This document shows positions 1-8,970 of a stretch of 64,000 bases of DNA, one piece after another (the stretch's first letter is position 1; every line of letters starts with the position of its first letter). Both the position numbers and the translations under genes were made by a program. Source of the DNA: Nitrospirota bacterium (GTDB taxonomy: Bacteria; Nitrospirota; Nitrospiria; Nitrospirales; UBA8639); contig JAQBUF010000007.1 in the NCBI GenBank assembly GCA_027623995.1, positions 1 to 64,000 of the forward strand. The letters are read 5' to 3'. The notes beneath the pieces are model-generated. The model was not told where the DNA came from. It saw nothing but the letters and a program-made list of their open reading frames with translations, and ran no database searches.

Positions 1-1
1 A

Positions 2-784
2 CAAATCACCACAGTCGACGTCAATGTTGGGGTTACGGATCGAGCAGCCATACAGGTGACCGTCCCCATTGTTGATCGATCGCATCTCCATGACGTGGAA
101 ATAGGAACGGCGGACGAAACGTCAAAAACCTTCAACGATACTGGATTGGGGGATATCCGCATTACCGGCAAATTTAACGCCTTGACCTCACTGAAAGATT
201 TATTGGTCTTGGGTTTTGGCATTGAGCTGCCAACTGGCAAAAGCATGTCCAATACCGATGGTTCAAACGCCACACAAGAATCTCCCCTTCAGATAGGCCG
301 AGGCAATGTCGGGCTCATTGGTTCGGTCTATCAAGCTCACCAGCTTATTCCTCAAGTCCTTAGCCAATTTGCATCAGCCTCCTATCGCCACACCTTCCGC
401 AATGATGCAGGGTACCAATTCGGAGATGAATATATCCTGAGCGCAGGGCTCAATTGGGAAACATTCACCTGGTTAGTCCTCACAGGACAATTCAATTGGC
501 GCTATCTCACCCACGATAATTTCAGCGGATCCTTGCACCAACATCCCGGTGGAATTGTGATTGATTCGGCGATCAAAAACCGGCGCGTTCCGACTACCGG
601 ATCTACCACGTTAATGTTTACCCCTGGGATCACTGTTCAAAATGTCCCCTTTGTTCCAAACACCTCGGCATTCGTGAACGTCCAAATTCCCGTCGTTCGA
701 GATTTCAATAATAACCTGGCACAGGACACCAGTTTTGTTTTTGGAATCACCCATTTCTTCAACTTATTTGGCGAAAAGGCGTAG
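2..784 (+). CDS. Outer-membrane beta-barrel protein (transporter/MetA-pathway-like), 5' end outside window
   Basis: The reading frame is open from the first bases of the window, so the N-terminus and any signal peptide lie upstream. The visible part has alternating short hydrophobic strands and Gly/Asn-rich turns, the element TGLGDIRITGKF, then a long strand ending LPTGKS, and a final strand ending in Phe-Phe near the C-terminus. This pattern fits the outer-membrane beta-barrel family often called transporter or phenol MetA-degradation-like, whose substrates are mostly unknown. An internal GTG at 56 could be read as a start, but protein-like sequence of the same kind (QITTVDVNVGVTDRAAIQ) continues upstream of it in frame. 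Function beyond outer-membrane barrel is not supported. Confidence 0.6.
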   Translation, partial: QITTVDVNVGVTDRAAIQVTVPIVDRSHLHDVEIGTADETSKTFNDTGLGDIRITGKFNALTSLKDLLVLGFGIELPTGKSMSNTDGSNATQESPLQIGRGNVGLIGSVYQAHQLIPQVLSQFASASYRHTFRNDAGYQFGDEYILSAGLNWETFTWLVLTGQFNWRYLTHDNFSGSLHQHPGGIVIDSAIKNRRVPTTGSTTLMFTPGITVQNVPFVPNTSAFVNVQIPVVRDFNNNLAQDTSFVFGITHFFNLFGEKA

Positions 785-808
785 AGGACCTGGAAGGGAG
801 GATCTTTT

Positions 809-1012
809 ATGGAAAAGCATCTCTTGCGAGTAGGAGAAGCGGCTGAAGCACTCAATGTCAGCCGATGGACGATCTACCGATGGATTGACGGGCCGACTAG
901 AAACCACAAAGATTGGCCGAGGAAGCCTTCAATATTTGACACCTTAGTCCAAACCTTGGTGGAAGATAATCGAAAAGAACCTTTGTGGTTGGTTTCCGCA
1001 GATTCGAGATAA
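809..1012 (+). pseudogene. Excisionase/MerR-type HTH protein with two compensating frameshifts
   Basis: The first 25 codons read LLRVGEAAEALNVSRWTIYRWID, a typical excisionase-family (HTH_17) DNA-binding helix-turn-helix start, with a good ribosome-binding site (GGAAGGAGG) upstream. From about 890 to 934 the expected family sequence (GRLETTKIGRGSLQ) appears only in another frame (from 894); at 935 the original frame resumes with FDTLVQTLVEDNRK. The gene therefore seems to have lost two bases near 890-893 and one near 933-934, so about 14 residues of the wing region are scrambled while the ends stay in frame. It may be a decaying DNA-binding gene or a still-translated altered protein. It lies 24 bp after the barrel gene. 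Confidence 0.6.
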
Positions 1013-1447
1013 TTTTCGATACTAAGTCTCAACGATAAAAAGGAAATTGCCGTCGGCTTAAAACGGTGTTTTTTGGACCGATCAACTGCTGGCGGCATTT
1101 CTCCAACTTTCTAGGAAAAAGATTTGAGACCACCATTGCACCTTGATACCCACTCGGGAATTCTTCTGTTTCAAGTAGGTTCACATCCCTTCACAGAAAC
1201 CTGCCTTGTTCAACATATATTTACTTGCGTGTATTCTCTTCACCTTCGCACCCTTCATACAAAAACGCCCTACTCCATGATAGAATGAGTGGAATGGCCG
1301 ATTATCAATCGAAGGTGAATGATTTCTTTTTGTAGATATCTGCCTTCTGACATTTGGATATAGCTTTCACAACCGGAACCGAGGCATAATGAGTCGCACC
1401 CAGGAAACTTATACAGGGCAAAAGTCTTTCGTCTACTTTGAAGAAAA
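1013..1447. other. Intergenic region, 435 bp
   Basis: I see no convincing coding sequence here. The stretch is AT-rich and precedes a cytochrome gene, so it probably holds that gene's promoter, but no clear sigma-70 hexamer pair stands out. No repeat or RNA gene was recognised. Confidence 0.4.
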
Positions 1448-2044
1448 ATGAAAAAGGTTCTAATCATAGGAGGCATTGCAGTAGTCGGTTTACTGATTGC
1501 TGTCATGTGGCTGTTACCGGGAGCCTTTAGCGCCAAAGGTAAGCCGCCAGAATGGGAAATCTCCATGGCGAGGTTTGCTCGACATCTCGCGACACCGAGT
1601 CAATGGCGCAATGCTAGCAATCCAGTGGAACGCTCTTCGGAAAACTTAGCAGAGGCTCTTCATCATTTTGCGGATCATTGCGCCTCCTGTCATGCCAATG
1701 ATGGCAGCGGAAAAACGGAAATGGGGCCGAACTTTTATCCACCAGTTCCCGACCTTCGCACTGAGACCATTCAATCCATGTCTGATGGAGAATTGTTTTA
1801 CGTCATACATTTTGGTGTTCGCTTCACTGGTATGCCCGCTTGGGGGCAAGGCGATCCAGAAAAAGATACTGGGAGTTGGGCATTGGTGCATTTCATTCGA
1901 CACTTACCCAAGATTACTCCTGAAGAAATTTCTCAAATGAAGAAATTAAACCCCAAGACCGCACAGGAACGTACTGAGCAGGAAGCCATGGACGCATTTT
2001 TAGCCGGCGAAGATTTTGAACCCCCGTCAGAACATCATCATTAA
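1448..2044 (+). CDS. Membrane-anchored monohaem cytochrome c
   Basis: Predicted class I c-type cytochrome of 198 residues that carries electrons on the periplasmic side. Residues 4-24 form a single hydrophobic segment (uncleaved anchor or signal peptide). One haem-binding CASCH motif lies near residue 78, followed by DGSGKTEMGPNF typical of the family, and a MPAWG element near residue 133 supplies the probable axial methionine. The C-terminus ends in three histidines. It is followed after 16 bp by a small exported DUF5666-like protein on the same strand, suggesting an operon. The redox partner is unknown. Start chosen at the first ATG before the hydrophobic segment. Confidence 0.85.
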   Translation: MKKVLIIGGIAVVGLLIAVMWLLPGAFSAKGKPPEWEISMARFARHLATPSQWRNASNPVERSSENLAEALHHFADHCASCHANDGSGKTEMGPNFYPPVPDLRTETIQSMSDGELFYVIHFGVRFTGMPAWGQGDPEKDTGSWALVHFIRHLPKITPEEISQMKKLNPKTAQERTEQEAMDAFLAGEDFEPPSEHHH

Positions 2045-2060
2045 CCAGAAGGGATTTTTC

Positions 2061-2372
2061 ATGAAACGATTGCTTGCACTCACCATTCTCATAGCCATTT
2101 TCTCCTGTCCTATTTTGGTTGAAGCCCATGGTAGCGCCTCTCACGTTCTAGGCACAGTGACAGCAACAACTCAGGACCAGATTACGATTAAAACTCCAAA
2201 AGGAGAACTGGTGACGCTGAGCATTAGCCCAGATACCATTTTTCAACACAACGGGATCACCACCCAGGAGGCACGGCCTCAAGTTGGAAATCGGTTAATT
2301 GCTGAGGCGGCCAAGATTGACAAACACTTGATGGCCATCGAAATTAAATTCTCCACACCGAAGTCCAAATAA
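2061..2372 (+). CDS. Small exported DUF5666-like protein
   Basis: A 103-residue protein with a clear signal peptide (MKRLLALTILIAIFSCP, cleavage likely after VEA) followed by HGSASHVLGTVTA and a short beta-rich domain with the repeating pattern seen in DUF5666 proteins (TVTATTQDQITIKTPKGE, later TIFQHNGI). The start at 2061 is preferred over an upstream in-frame ATG because AGAAGGGA lies at a suitable distance and the signal peptide begins there. It follows the cytochrome gene by 16 bp and is probably co-transcribed; a role in the periplasm, perhaps metal or redox related, is only inferred from that neighbour and the His-containing mature N-terminus. Confidence 0.6.
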   Translation: MKRLLALTILIAIFSCPILVEAHGSASHVLGTVTATTQDQITIKTPKGELVTLSISPDTIFQHNGITTQEARPQVGNRLIAEAAKIDKHLMAIEIKFSTPKSK

Positions 2373-2587
2373 CATACGACAGACTGAACAAATCTTGAAA
2401 TGTCTCCCTCACCCTGTGAGTGCTCTGAAGATGTACATTCTTTTTCAGTTTCAAAAAAAACTTACAGTGGTTCGTCTTCGTTTCTTCACAAAAAAATGGC
2501 CGGTTCCCTCATTACGTAAGAAAACCAGCCTCCTGATCACGCATGCATATTCTATTTCAAACATTGAAAAATATTGAGAGTCTCAAC

Positions 2588-3304
2588 CTATTTCACTTTG
2601 GCAAGCTGATCCTTATCGAGGATGATAATATGCCGATGATCTTGTATCACAAGACCTCGTTTCGAAAACTGATTCAGCATGATACTCACCGTTTCACGAG
2701 ACGTCCCAATTAAATTGGCAAGATTTTGGTGAGTGAGCCGTGCCTGCAAACGAATCCCATGCTCACGAGGCTCTCCCATCGTTTCTGAAAGATTGAGTAA
2801 TATTGTGGCCAATCGAGCTGGCGCACTTTTAAATACCAACTCTCCCACTCGAGACTCTATGGTCCGAAGACGAACCCCCATCAGTTTAATGACTCTTCCC
2901 CCCACATGAGGGTACCTGTGTAAGTACTGATCAAAATCAGCCCGCTGGATTTCACAAACCATGGCCTTTTCTAACACTTGCACAAGTGTCTCCCGGCGAT
3001 CACCGCTAAAGGCCTCTACTTCTCCGAAAATTTCCCCAGGCTCCAAGATCGTCAACAACGCCTCCCGGCCATCTTCATTCACTCTGGATATTTTCACTCT
3101 TCCTTTTTTCAGCAGATACACGGTATCACTCAGATCCCCAGGAAGATAGACCAATGCCCCTTTCTCAAAAGTTTCCATTCTCGTGATGCGTTGCAAATGA
3201 CGCATCTCTTTAAACGACAGTCCCGCAAACAGCTTAATTCTTTTCAAATACCACAGTTTTTTGCTTTCCTCTGTAGCTGATGCGACAAAAGCATCTACTG
3301 ACAT
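2588..3304 (-). CDS. Crp/Fnr-family transcriptional regulator
   Basis: A 238-residue regulator with an N-terminal cyclic-nucleotide-binding-like beta barrel (residues about 25-140, including PGDLSDTVYLLKKGRVKI and EPGEIFGEVEAF) and a C-terminal Crp-type winged helix whose recognition helix reads LIGTSRETVSIMLNQF. It has no N-terminal cysteine cluster of the Fnr kind, so an oxygen-sensing iron-sulphur cluster is unlikely; the effector is unknown. The ATG at 3304 is taken as start; an in-frame TTG four codons upstream is possible. It is transcribed towards the cytochrome/DUF5666 pair. Confidence 0.88.
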   Translation of the reverse strand: MSVDAFVASATEESKKLWYLKRIKLFAGLSFKEMRHLQRITRMETFEKGALVYLPGDLSDTVYLLKKGRVKISRVNEDGREALLTILEPGEIFGEVEAFSGDRRETLVQVLEKAMVCEIQRADFDQYLHRYPHVGGRVIKLMGVRLRTIESRVGELVFKSAPARLATILLNLSETMGEPREHGIRLQARLTHQNLANLIGTSRETVSIMLNQFSKRGLVIQDHRHIIILDKDQLAKVK

Positions 3305-3439
3305 GGGGACACTCAATCTTTAAGATGTTGAACAATCAGCAAGCCCCTTTCACAGGGACTCTCATTCAAGATTCGCCTATAATTTTCCGATTATTCTTTA
3401 CGAACAGCCTTATCATTTTGTAAGTCTTTACCCTACATT

Positions 3440-4021
3440 ATGAACATTCAGTCGCACAATACTCTCTTTGCCCTAGCAACACATTTACAATCTACTCCGT
3501 CCTTGGGAAATCAGCCAACCCCTACAGGGAAAGATCAAAAAGATTCAGGATCGACTTCAAAAACTTCTGACACTTCTAGCTCAGTTAACGATAGCCTGCA
3601 CCTCTCAGGGCATGACCCTGAACTTGCGAAGCTTCAAGCTCGAGACAGGGAGGTTCGTGCCCACGAAGCCGCTCATTCCGCCGCCGCAGGATCCTTAGCC
3701 AATGGAGGCCCTTCATATACTTTCCAAAAGGGATCGGATGGACGCCTCTATGCTGTGGGCGGCGAGGTCAATATTGATACCAGTGCAGACTCCAATGATC
3801 CTCAAGCCACTATTCAAAAAGCGCGCCAGATTCGAGCTGCAGCCAATGCTCCTGCCAACCCCTCGGCCCAAGATCGAGCGGTTGCTGCCCAAGCGACACG
3901 CATGGAGGCTCAAGCTCGTCAGGAACTACAGCAAGAACGGACGGAAGATATACAAGAAACCACTACCTCTCGTTCAACCATTCCCACACCCGCCCCACAA
4001 ATTATTGACCTCTTTGCCTAA
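3440..4021 (+). CDS. SprA-related putative metalloprotease-like protein
   Basis: A 193-residue protein. Residues about 60-125 match the SprA-related family: the block LQARDREVRAHEAAH contains an HExxH-like HEAAH motif, followed by GGPSYTFQKGSDGRLYAVGGEV and IDTS. The N-terminus is Ser/Thr-rich and disordered-looking, and the C-terminus is an Ala/Gln-rich helix (about 125-175). No signal peptide is evident. Family members are widespread and uncharacterised; catalytic activity is inferred only from the HEAAH motif. There is no obvious Shine-Dalgarno before the ATG. The flanking genes give no functional hint. Confidence 0.75.
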   Translation: MNIQSHNTLFALATHLQSTPSLGNQPTPTGKDQKDSGSTSKTSDTSSSVNDSLHLSGHDPELAKLQARDREVRAHEAAHSAAAGSLANGGPSYTFQKGSDGRLYAVGGEVNIDTSADSNDPQATIQKARQIRAAANAPANPSAQDRAVAAQATRMEAQARQELQQERTEDIQETTTSRSTIPTPAPQIIDLFA

Positions 4022-4304
4022 AGATTTCAGAATGGGTAAACCTGAGATCATCAGGTATCAAGCTGAGACCTATCTCCCGAATAATTTTCAAACGCTTTTG
4101 ACTTCCCCTAGAGAGCAGGTTTTTTGTAACATCTTTAAGACAGAAGACACTAAGAGTAAATGAATGAAGGAGAGGAACACTATTGGATCATGCAGAATTT
4201 GTGCTTCTGGCAGAATCAATATCAGCTGCCAATAATTTTGTACCTGCCTTCATAGGTGATGGCTTCTTTCCTTTTGAGGTAACCACGTTGCCAACGTCTC
4301 TTGC

Positions 4305-4392
4305 GTAGCTACAGCATCTCATTCTGTCTCCTCCGGGCGTCATGAGCCCTTGGTGTATGGGAAGAGGGCACGATAAGATCGTGCAGCTACAC
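4305..4392. repeat. REPIN-like repeat, copy 1
   Basis: The two ends form an inverted repeat of the unit that begins GTAGCTGC. The left unit (4305-4330) begins GTAGCT followed by an imperfect hairpin ACAGCAT-CTC-ATTCTGT; the right unit, read on the minus strand from 4392, begins GTAGCT followed by a perfect hairpin GCACGAT-CTT-ATCGTGC. Both units continue into a CCTCTTCC-like tail. It lies in a 617-bp gene-free stretch between the SprA-type gene and the MlaC-like gene. The same structure occurs at 29330, 62824 and 63341. Confidence 0.75.
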
Positions 4393-4600
4393 CAAGAAAG
4401 CATCCTTACAGGAAGGGAAGGCATGGACGGAAATTCCATGAATCCAAAATTGGATGGCCGGAGGGGTAGAATCATATATTGCGTATGATCCAAACCATTC
4501 GATTCCTTGACCAATTGGATACGTCCAAAAACTACCCAGTGGTCTGAAAAACTTAATAACGTTGAAAAAATTAATTATTTCAATTAATTAAGTCTAATCA

Positions 4601-4629
4601 TTATTAACTCGATTGAGTTTTGGTATAAT
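4601..4629 (+). promoter_or_regulatory. Candidate promoter of the MlaC-like gene, possibly leaderless
   Basis: A perfect TATAAT lies at 4624-4629, with a weak TTATTA 17 bp upstream (4601-4606). The ATG of the downstream gene starts at 4639, only nine bases after the -10 box, so transcription would start at or just before the start codon. No Shine-Dalgarno sequence precedes that ATG. The rest of 4022-4638 is AT-rich and non-coding apart from the repeat at 4305-4392. Confidence 0.45.
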
Positions 4630-4638
4630 TAACCCGAT

Positions 4639-5253
4639 ATGGCTCTAATCCTACGAAATCAAATAGTTGTCCTGTTCTTTTTCTGTGTGCTCTGGGTCCC
4701 CGGACAGGGGGCGTTCGCCGGAGAAGCAAGTGAAAGCATCAGTCAATTGCAGACAACCCTGATAAAAATAATGAAAGAAGGAAGCACTTTAGGGTACAAG
4801 GGACGATGGGAAACAATCACCCCTGTGATAGAACACACTCATGACCTTCCTGTCATTGCAAAAATTGCCATTGGAAGACATTGGGAAGGACTGACCAAAG
4901 AACAACAGCAAAAATTTACGAACACCTTTCAGGAACTAAGTAATTCTACCTATGCTGGAAGATTTAACAGTTATTCTGGTGAGCAATTTTCAGTCATATC
5001 CGAAAAGCCCCTCAAGAAAAACCGAGTGCTGGTCCAGACACGGTTTGTCAAAGCTGATGGAGAAGAAATCCGCTTCAACTACGTCCTTCACCAAACCAGT
5101 GACCAATGGAAGATCATTAATATTATGGTCAACGGCGTCAGTGATCTTGCCCTCAAACGAACTGAATATGGTGGCATTTTGAAAAAGGATGGGTTTCCAG
5201 CTCTCCTAGAAAAACTACGTACTCAAATCCAAGAGAATGAAGATAGACTATAA
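4639..5253 (+). CDS. MlaC/HpnM-like periplasmic phospholipid-binding protein
   Basis: A 204-residue exported protein (signal peptide MALILRNQIVVLFFFCVLWV, cleavage near GAFA-GE) matching the MlaC/Ttg2D toluene-tolerance family, also called HpnM in hopanoid gene neighbourhoods. Family features include helices with VIAKIAIGRHWEGLTKEQQQKF, a central segment with YAGRFNSYSGEQF, the strand VQTRFVKADG and the pair DQWKIINIMVNGVS. MlaC-type proteins shuttle lipids across the periplasm between an outer-membrane MlaA and an inner-membrane transporter. No MlaD/E/F genes are seen; the next gene encodes MlaA and then a convergent HpnN-type exporter, so this set likely works together on envelope lipids. 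Confidence 0.8.
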   Translation: MALILRNQIVVLFFFCVLWVPGQGAFAGEASESISQLQTTLIKIMKEGSTLGYKGRWETITPVIEHTHDLPVIAKIAIGRHWEGLTKEQQQKFTNTFQELSNSTYAGRFNSYSGEQFSVISEKPLKKNRVLVQTRFVKADGEEIRFNYVLHQTSDQWKIINIMVNGVSDLALKRTEYGGILKKDGFPALLEKLRTQIQENEDRL

Positions 5254-5326
5254 TGTCATTTGTTGATAGGATGATCATAAGATAACTAATTTCTTGCTGA
5301 CTTTTCGCTCCCAATTTTAGAGGAAT

Positions 5327-6196
5327 ATGGCAACACTACATTTCCACATTCGGTTCTTTACTTCGGTTCTTTTTCTCGTCGCTATGACGACGAGCGCTAC
5401 CAATATATCTCTAGCAGCAGCCCCATCAAATGGCGACCCTTTGGAAAAGGTGAACCGACCAATCTATCAAGCGAACGACCTACTTGACCAATTTGTAGGA
5501 GAACCGGTTTCTCGAGTCTACATTGACTTGACACCAGATCCTATCCGATCAAGCGTTTCTAACTTTTTCGATAATGTAACCTACCTGAATGTGGTATTAA
5601 ATGATTTTTTGCAGGGAAAAGGGCAGCAGGGGCTTGAGGACTCAAGCCGCTTCCTGATTAACAGTACCTTTGGCGCCTTTGGGCTCTTTGACATCGCAAC
5701 CCCACTTGGCCTTGAAAAACACACCGAAGATTTTGGGCAAACACTTGCAGTGTGGGGCGTCGGGCAAGGAACCTATTTGGTTCTTCCCTTTCTGGGCCCA
5801 AATACGGCGCGAGATGTACCAGACCTTGGGGTCAGTGCGGTCACAAACATTCTATTTTATTTTAGTAATCCTGTTGCGGTTACAGTCGCGGTATTGGGGT
5901 TTATTGACAAACGATCCCGCTTTGATCAGGCCATTCAGTTCCGAAATGAGGTAGCCGTCGAGCCCTATCTCTTTACCCGAGAGGCCTACCTTCAGCACCG
6001 GAAATTTATTATTTATGACGGAGATCCACCACTGAGCGATGATGATTTATTCCTTGATGCTCCCCTTGTGGAACTTGAAGAAGATACTCCAGTGAACATT
6101 GAAACGGAACAGGCCCCAGAAAAGATAGAAATTGATCCGCAGGTGAAGAGCCCTGACCTCGCAGAGACTTCGACTCTCACGGTCTCTATTCGCTAG
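5327..6196 (+). CDS. mlaA: MlaA/VacJ-family protein without a lipobox
   Basis: A 289-residue protein with an N-terminal signal peptide (to about residue 31) and the conserved MlaA core: DPLEKVNRPIYQANDLLDQF, then NVVLNDFLQGK, RFLINSTFGAFGLFDIA and GVGQGTYLVLPFLGP. MlaA removes or transports phospholipids in the outer membrane with MlaC as partner. Classical MlaA is a lipoprotein with a cysteine after the signal peptide; here the mature N-terminus (AAPSNGDP) has no cysteine, so it is predicted to be non-lipidated. The C-terminal 50 residues form an acidic, Pro-rich tail beyond the family core. A ribosome-binding site AGAGGA precedes the ATG; 73 bp separate it from the MlaC-like gene. Confidence 0.88.
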   Translation: MATLHFHIRFFTSVLFLVAMTTSATNISLAAAPSNGDPLEKVNRPIYQANDLLDQFVGEPVSRVYIDLTPDPIRSSVSNFFDNVTYLNVVLNDFLQGKGQQGLEDSSRFLINSTFGAFGLFDIATPLGLEKHTEDFGQTLAVWGVGQGTYLVLPFLGPNTARDVPDLGVSAVTNILFYFSNPVAVTVAVLGFIDKRSRFDQAIQFRNEVAVEPYLFTREAYLQHRKFIIYDGDPPLSDDDLFLDAPLVELEEDTPVNIETEQAPEKIEIDPQVKSPDLAETSTLTVSIR

Positions 6197-6252
6197 TCAG
6201 GGGTATCTCCCTAACTCACAAATAATTCAACCTCACCTACGATATGTCCATC

Positions 6253-8970
6253 TCAGGTCTCTTTCCACCAGCCTCTGGTCTCTAACTCTCCAATCAACGC
6301 TGGCAACACGACGAGGGCACAGAGTAACGCCAAGGTTAAAGTCAGCACCAAAAGAATTCCTAAACTCGCCATACCTTCGTGTCTAGAGAATCCCAAAGCT
6401 CCAAAAGAAGCCATGGTGGTTAAGGCACTAAAAAACACAGCTTTAGACGTACTGCTTTGCAGAACGTGAGCCATTGAAGTCCCTTCTCGTTTTCGAAGAA
6501 TCAGATAAATCCCAAAAGCAATCCCTAGGCCCAAGACTAAAGGCAACGCCACCACATTCGCGAGGTTGAGTGTCACACCAAGAACAAGAGAAGCAGCCAC
6601 GGTTAAGACCATCGTCATAAGAAGTGGAACCAGGACCAAGAGCACCTCTCCTATCCGTCGAAGCACAAGACACAGCAACACGAAGGAGGCAAGAATCGCA
6701 AACACTGTGGCCTGGATGCAGGCATCAATGATGGCCTGCCCTCCCTCGACAATTCCTACTGGTGGCCCAATGGCCCGTGGATCAATCTGCTGCACGCCTT
6801 TCGCAAATTGACGCAACTTCTCGTTGTCATTCCCGTTAAAGACGGGATACACCTCGACCCGAGCGCGACCATCCTTCGTGACATAGCGGTCCTTCAGTTG
6901 TTGTGGCAATTCTTCTAAGGTAAGAGGACTGGCGTTCATCAACATTCGTAATCGATCAAGCCAGTTGGGGAAATTTCCAATCAATCGTATTCGAAGCTCC
7001 TTCAAAGAATCAGGGGCCCCGTGGAACTTGTGTTCAAATTTATCTAACGATAACTCCAACGCTTTCATGCTGGACAGAAATACTGGGCTCCAAATCGTAT
7101 TGGTCTGATTAGACAACTTGGCTTTAAAATCTACGACAGCTTGCGCCTCTTCCCTATCGCCAGGAGGTGGGAGCGGATCAACAGGCATAAGAATCGGATC
7201 AAGCAGTAAAGCCATATCATCAATAATGCCTAATTTTTCTTCTTGATCCCCAGGTACGTACTTGGACAATGTGAGTACGCGATCAACGACATCCAATTGC
7301 TTCAACCGAGTCGCCAACTCATTAGCTTTTGTTAAATCTTGGGCCACAAGATGAATGACATACGGGGAGGTATCTGGATCTTCCAACAACTCCTGGAAGG
7401 TGGACACCCCTTCCGTAGTCGGATCTCGGAGATGAAGGGCATTGAAATCAAATCGAAGCGAAGGAAGAACAGCAACCGCACCCAAGGTGATGGGCACCAT
7501 CAAAATGAGAATCGGTCTTCGATAGCGAAGGACGAACGGAAGAGGCAGAGTCGCACCAGGTAGTGGGTACTCAACAGTCGAAGAAAGTTGAGATCTTCGA
7601 ATTGGCGAGATTGTTAAAAGCGCTGGAAACAACGTCACATTGGCGAGCAAGGCCAAGAACATTCCCCCTCCTGCGATCACACCTAGCTCTGCAAACCCTC
7701 GATAGGCCGTGGGGAAAAATGAGAAAAAACTGAGCGCGGCGGCAATAGCAGAGAGCGTCAGTGCCCCCCCTACCCCACTAGCGGCTTCCCGGAGCGCCAC
7801 ATCATGCACGCCTAACCGGTCAAAGGCTTCTCGATACCGCATGCCGAATTGAATACCAAAATCCACTCCTAAGCCAATGAACAAGACTGGAACGGTCGCG
7901 GAGATAAAATTCAACGACCCAATCGTGAATACAGCAAACGCCCCCGTCCAAATCAATCCCACAATCAAGGTCAGCAATATTGCCCCCACCAAACGAACCG
8001 AGCGAAGGCCGAAGAGCAAGATGACACAGACCAGAGAAATGGATAAGAGCCCAGCGAGACTGGCTCCCTGGGACAAGGTTTCGCGCTCCTCTGTCTCAAT
8101 GGGAATGGAGCCAGTCATTCGAACTCTGACGCCAAAATTATCTTTCAAGATCTCGCGTTGCTGTCGAATAAAACCAATCGGCCCCCCTGCCCCTTCCAAG
8201 GTCGAGTAATTCAGACGAGGTTTGGCCAAAAGAAATCGTCGTTTGGAATCGCCTTTTTTCGTGACGTCATCCAACATCGCTTCTTTCCAAGAAGAAGGAT
8301 TAGGCTTCCCAGCAACCTGCGCCTCAATCGCTTCACTCAATAAATCTAGAACTTTTGCCAACACCACTTGCTCATCAACGCTTGGAGTCTCATCTAAGGC
8401 CAGGGAGAGCATAGAAAAGAGGCCACGAAGACTAGGGTCATGCACTAAGGTACCTAAAAACGGTTCCCATTTACTCAGGCGTTCATCTAACTTCCAGAGC
8501 TCGTCAGGCGTGAGATACAGAAGACCATAGGTGTCAAAGAATTCACCGTGGGCAGGATCAAAGACGGATGAAAAAAGGTCAGGCTGCTTCTTGAGCGCAT
8601 CCGATAGTTGACGAACTGCATCTCGGGCCGCATCTGATGTCCCTTGATCAATGACGATCACAATTAAATTATCAAGTTCCGGAAACGCCGAGACAAAGTC
8701 CTGATCGAGCTGCCGAAAGGGAAGATCAGGATCCAACAAATTCATGGGATTGGTATCAAGAGTCAAATTGTTCACGGTATACACTAAAAGAAATCCCGTG
8801 ATGACCAACAAACCTATCACCACCCAAATCGCGAATCGACGACATACGTCCACAAGCTGGACCAAGGATTGTTGAAAGATCACCGCGATGTAATCGAGCA
8901 AATAAACCTTCACGACAGACTCTTTGTTCGACGTAGCATCAGTTTCAGAGGAAACGCCCTTTGACGACAA
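6253..8970 (-). CDS. hpnN: HpnN-type hopanoid-associated RND (MMPL) transporter
   Basis: A large inner-membrane protein of about 905 residues with the RND/MMPL layout: an N-terminal membrane helix, a first periplasmic domain (about 75-310), a block of membrane helices containing GLGVDFGIQFGMRYREAF, a second periplasmic domain (about 500-745) and a C-terminal helix block with GLGIAFGIYLILRKREG. The early motif TNPMNLLDPDLPFRQLD is typical of HpnN. HpnN moves hopanoids to the outer membrane. The gene converges on mlaA. The frame opens with TTG at 8970; a GTG at 8913 preceded by AAAGAG is an alternative start. It ends 57 bp from mlaA. Confidence 0.85.
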   Translation of the reverse strand: MSSKGVSSETDATSNKESVVKVYLLDYIAVIFQQSLVQLVDVCRRFAIWVVIGLLVITGFLLVYTVNNLTLDTNPMNLLDPDLPFRQLDQDFVSAFPELDNLIVIVIDQGTSDAARDAVRQLSDALKKQPDLFSSVFDPAHGEFFDTYGLLYLTPDELWKLDERLSKWEPFLGTLVHDPSLRGLFSMLSLALDETPSVDEQVVLAKVLDLLSEAIEAQVAGKPNPSSWKEAMLDDVTKKGDSKRRFLLAKPRLNYSTLEGAGGPIGFIRQQREILKDNFGVRVRMTGSIPIETEERETLSQGASLAGLLSISLVCVILLFGLRSVRLVGAILLTLIVGLIWTGAFAVFTIGSLNFISATVPVLFIGLGVDFGIQFGMRYREAFDRLGVHDVALREAASGVGGALTLSAIAAALSFFSFFPTAYRGFAELGVIAGGGMFLALLANVTLFPALLTISPIRRSQLSSTVEYPLPGATLPLPFVLRYRRPILILMVPITLGAVAVLPSLRFDFNALHLRDPTTEGVSTFQELLEDPDTSPYVIHLVAQDLTKANELATRLKQLDVVDRVLTLSKYVPGDQEEKLGIIDDMALLLDPILMPVDPLPPPGDREEAQAVVDFKAKLSNQTNTIWSPVFLSSMKALELSLDKFEHKFHGAPDSLKELRIRLIGNFPNWLDRLRMLMNASPLTLEELPQQLKDRYVTKDGRARVEVYPVFNGNDNEKLRQFAKGVQQIDPRAIGPPVGIVEGGQAIIDACIQATVFAILASFVLLCLVLRRIGEVLLVLVPLLMTMVLTVAASLVLGVTLNLANVVALPLVLGLGIAFGIYLILRKREGTSMAHVLQSSTSKAVFFSALTTMASFGALGFSRHEGMASLGILLVLTLTLALLCALVVLPALIGELETRGWWKET

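Noticed and set aside
2395-2577. A 60-codon plus-strand frame after the DUF5666-like gene
   Set aside because: No ribosome-binding site, very basic and aromatic composition, and no resemblance to a known protein.
4188-4514. A 108-codon minus-strand frame
   Set aside because: It runs through REPIN-like copy 1 and has no protein-like composition or start signal.
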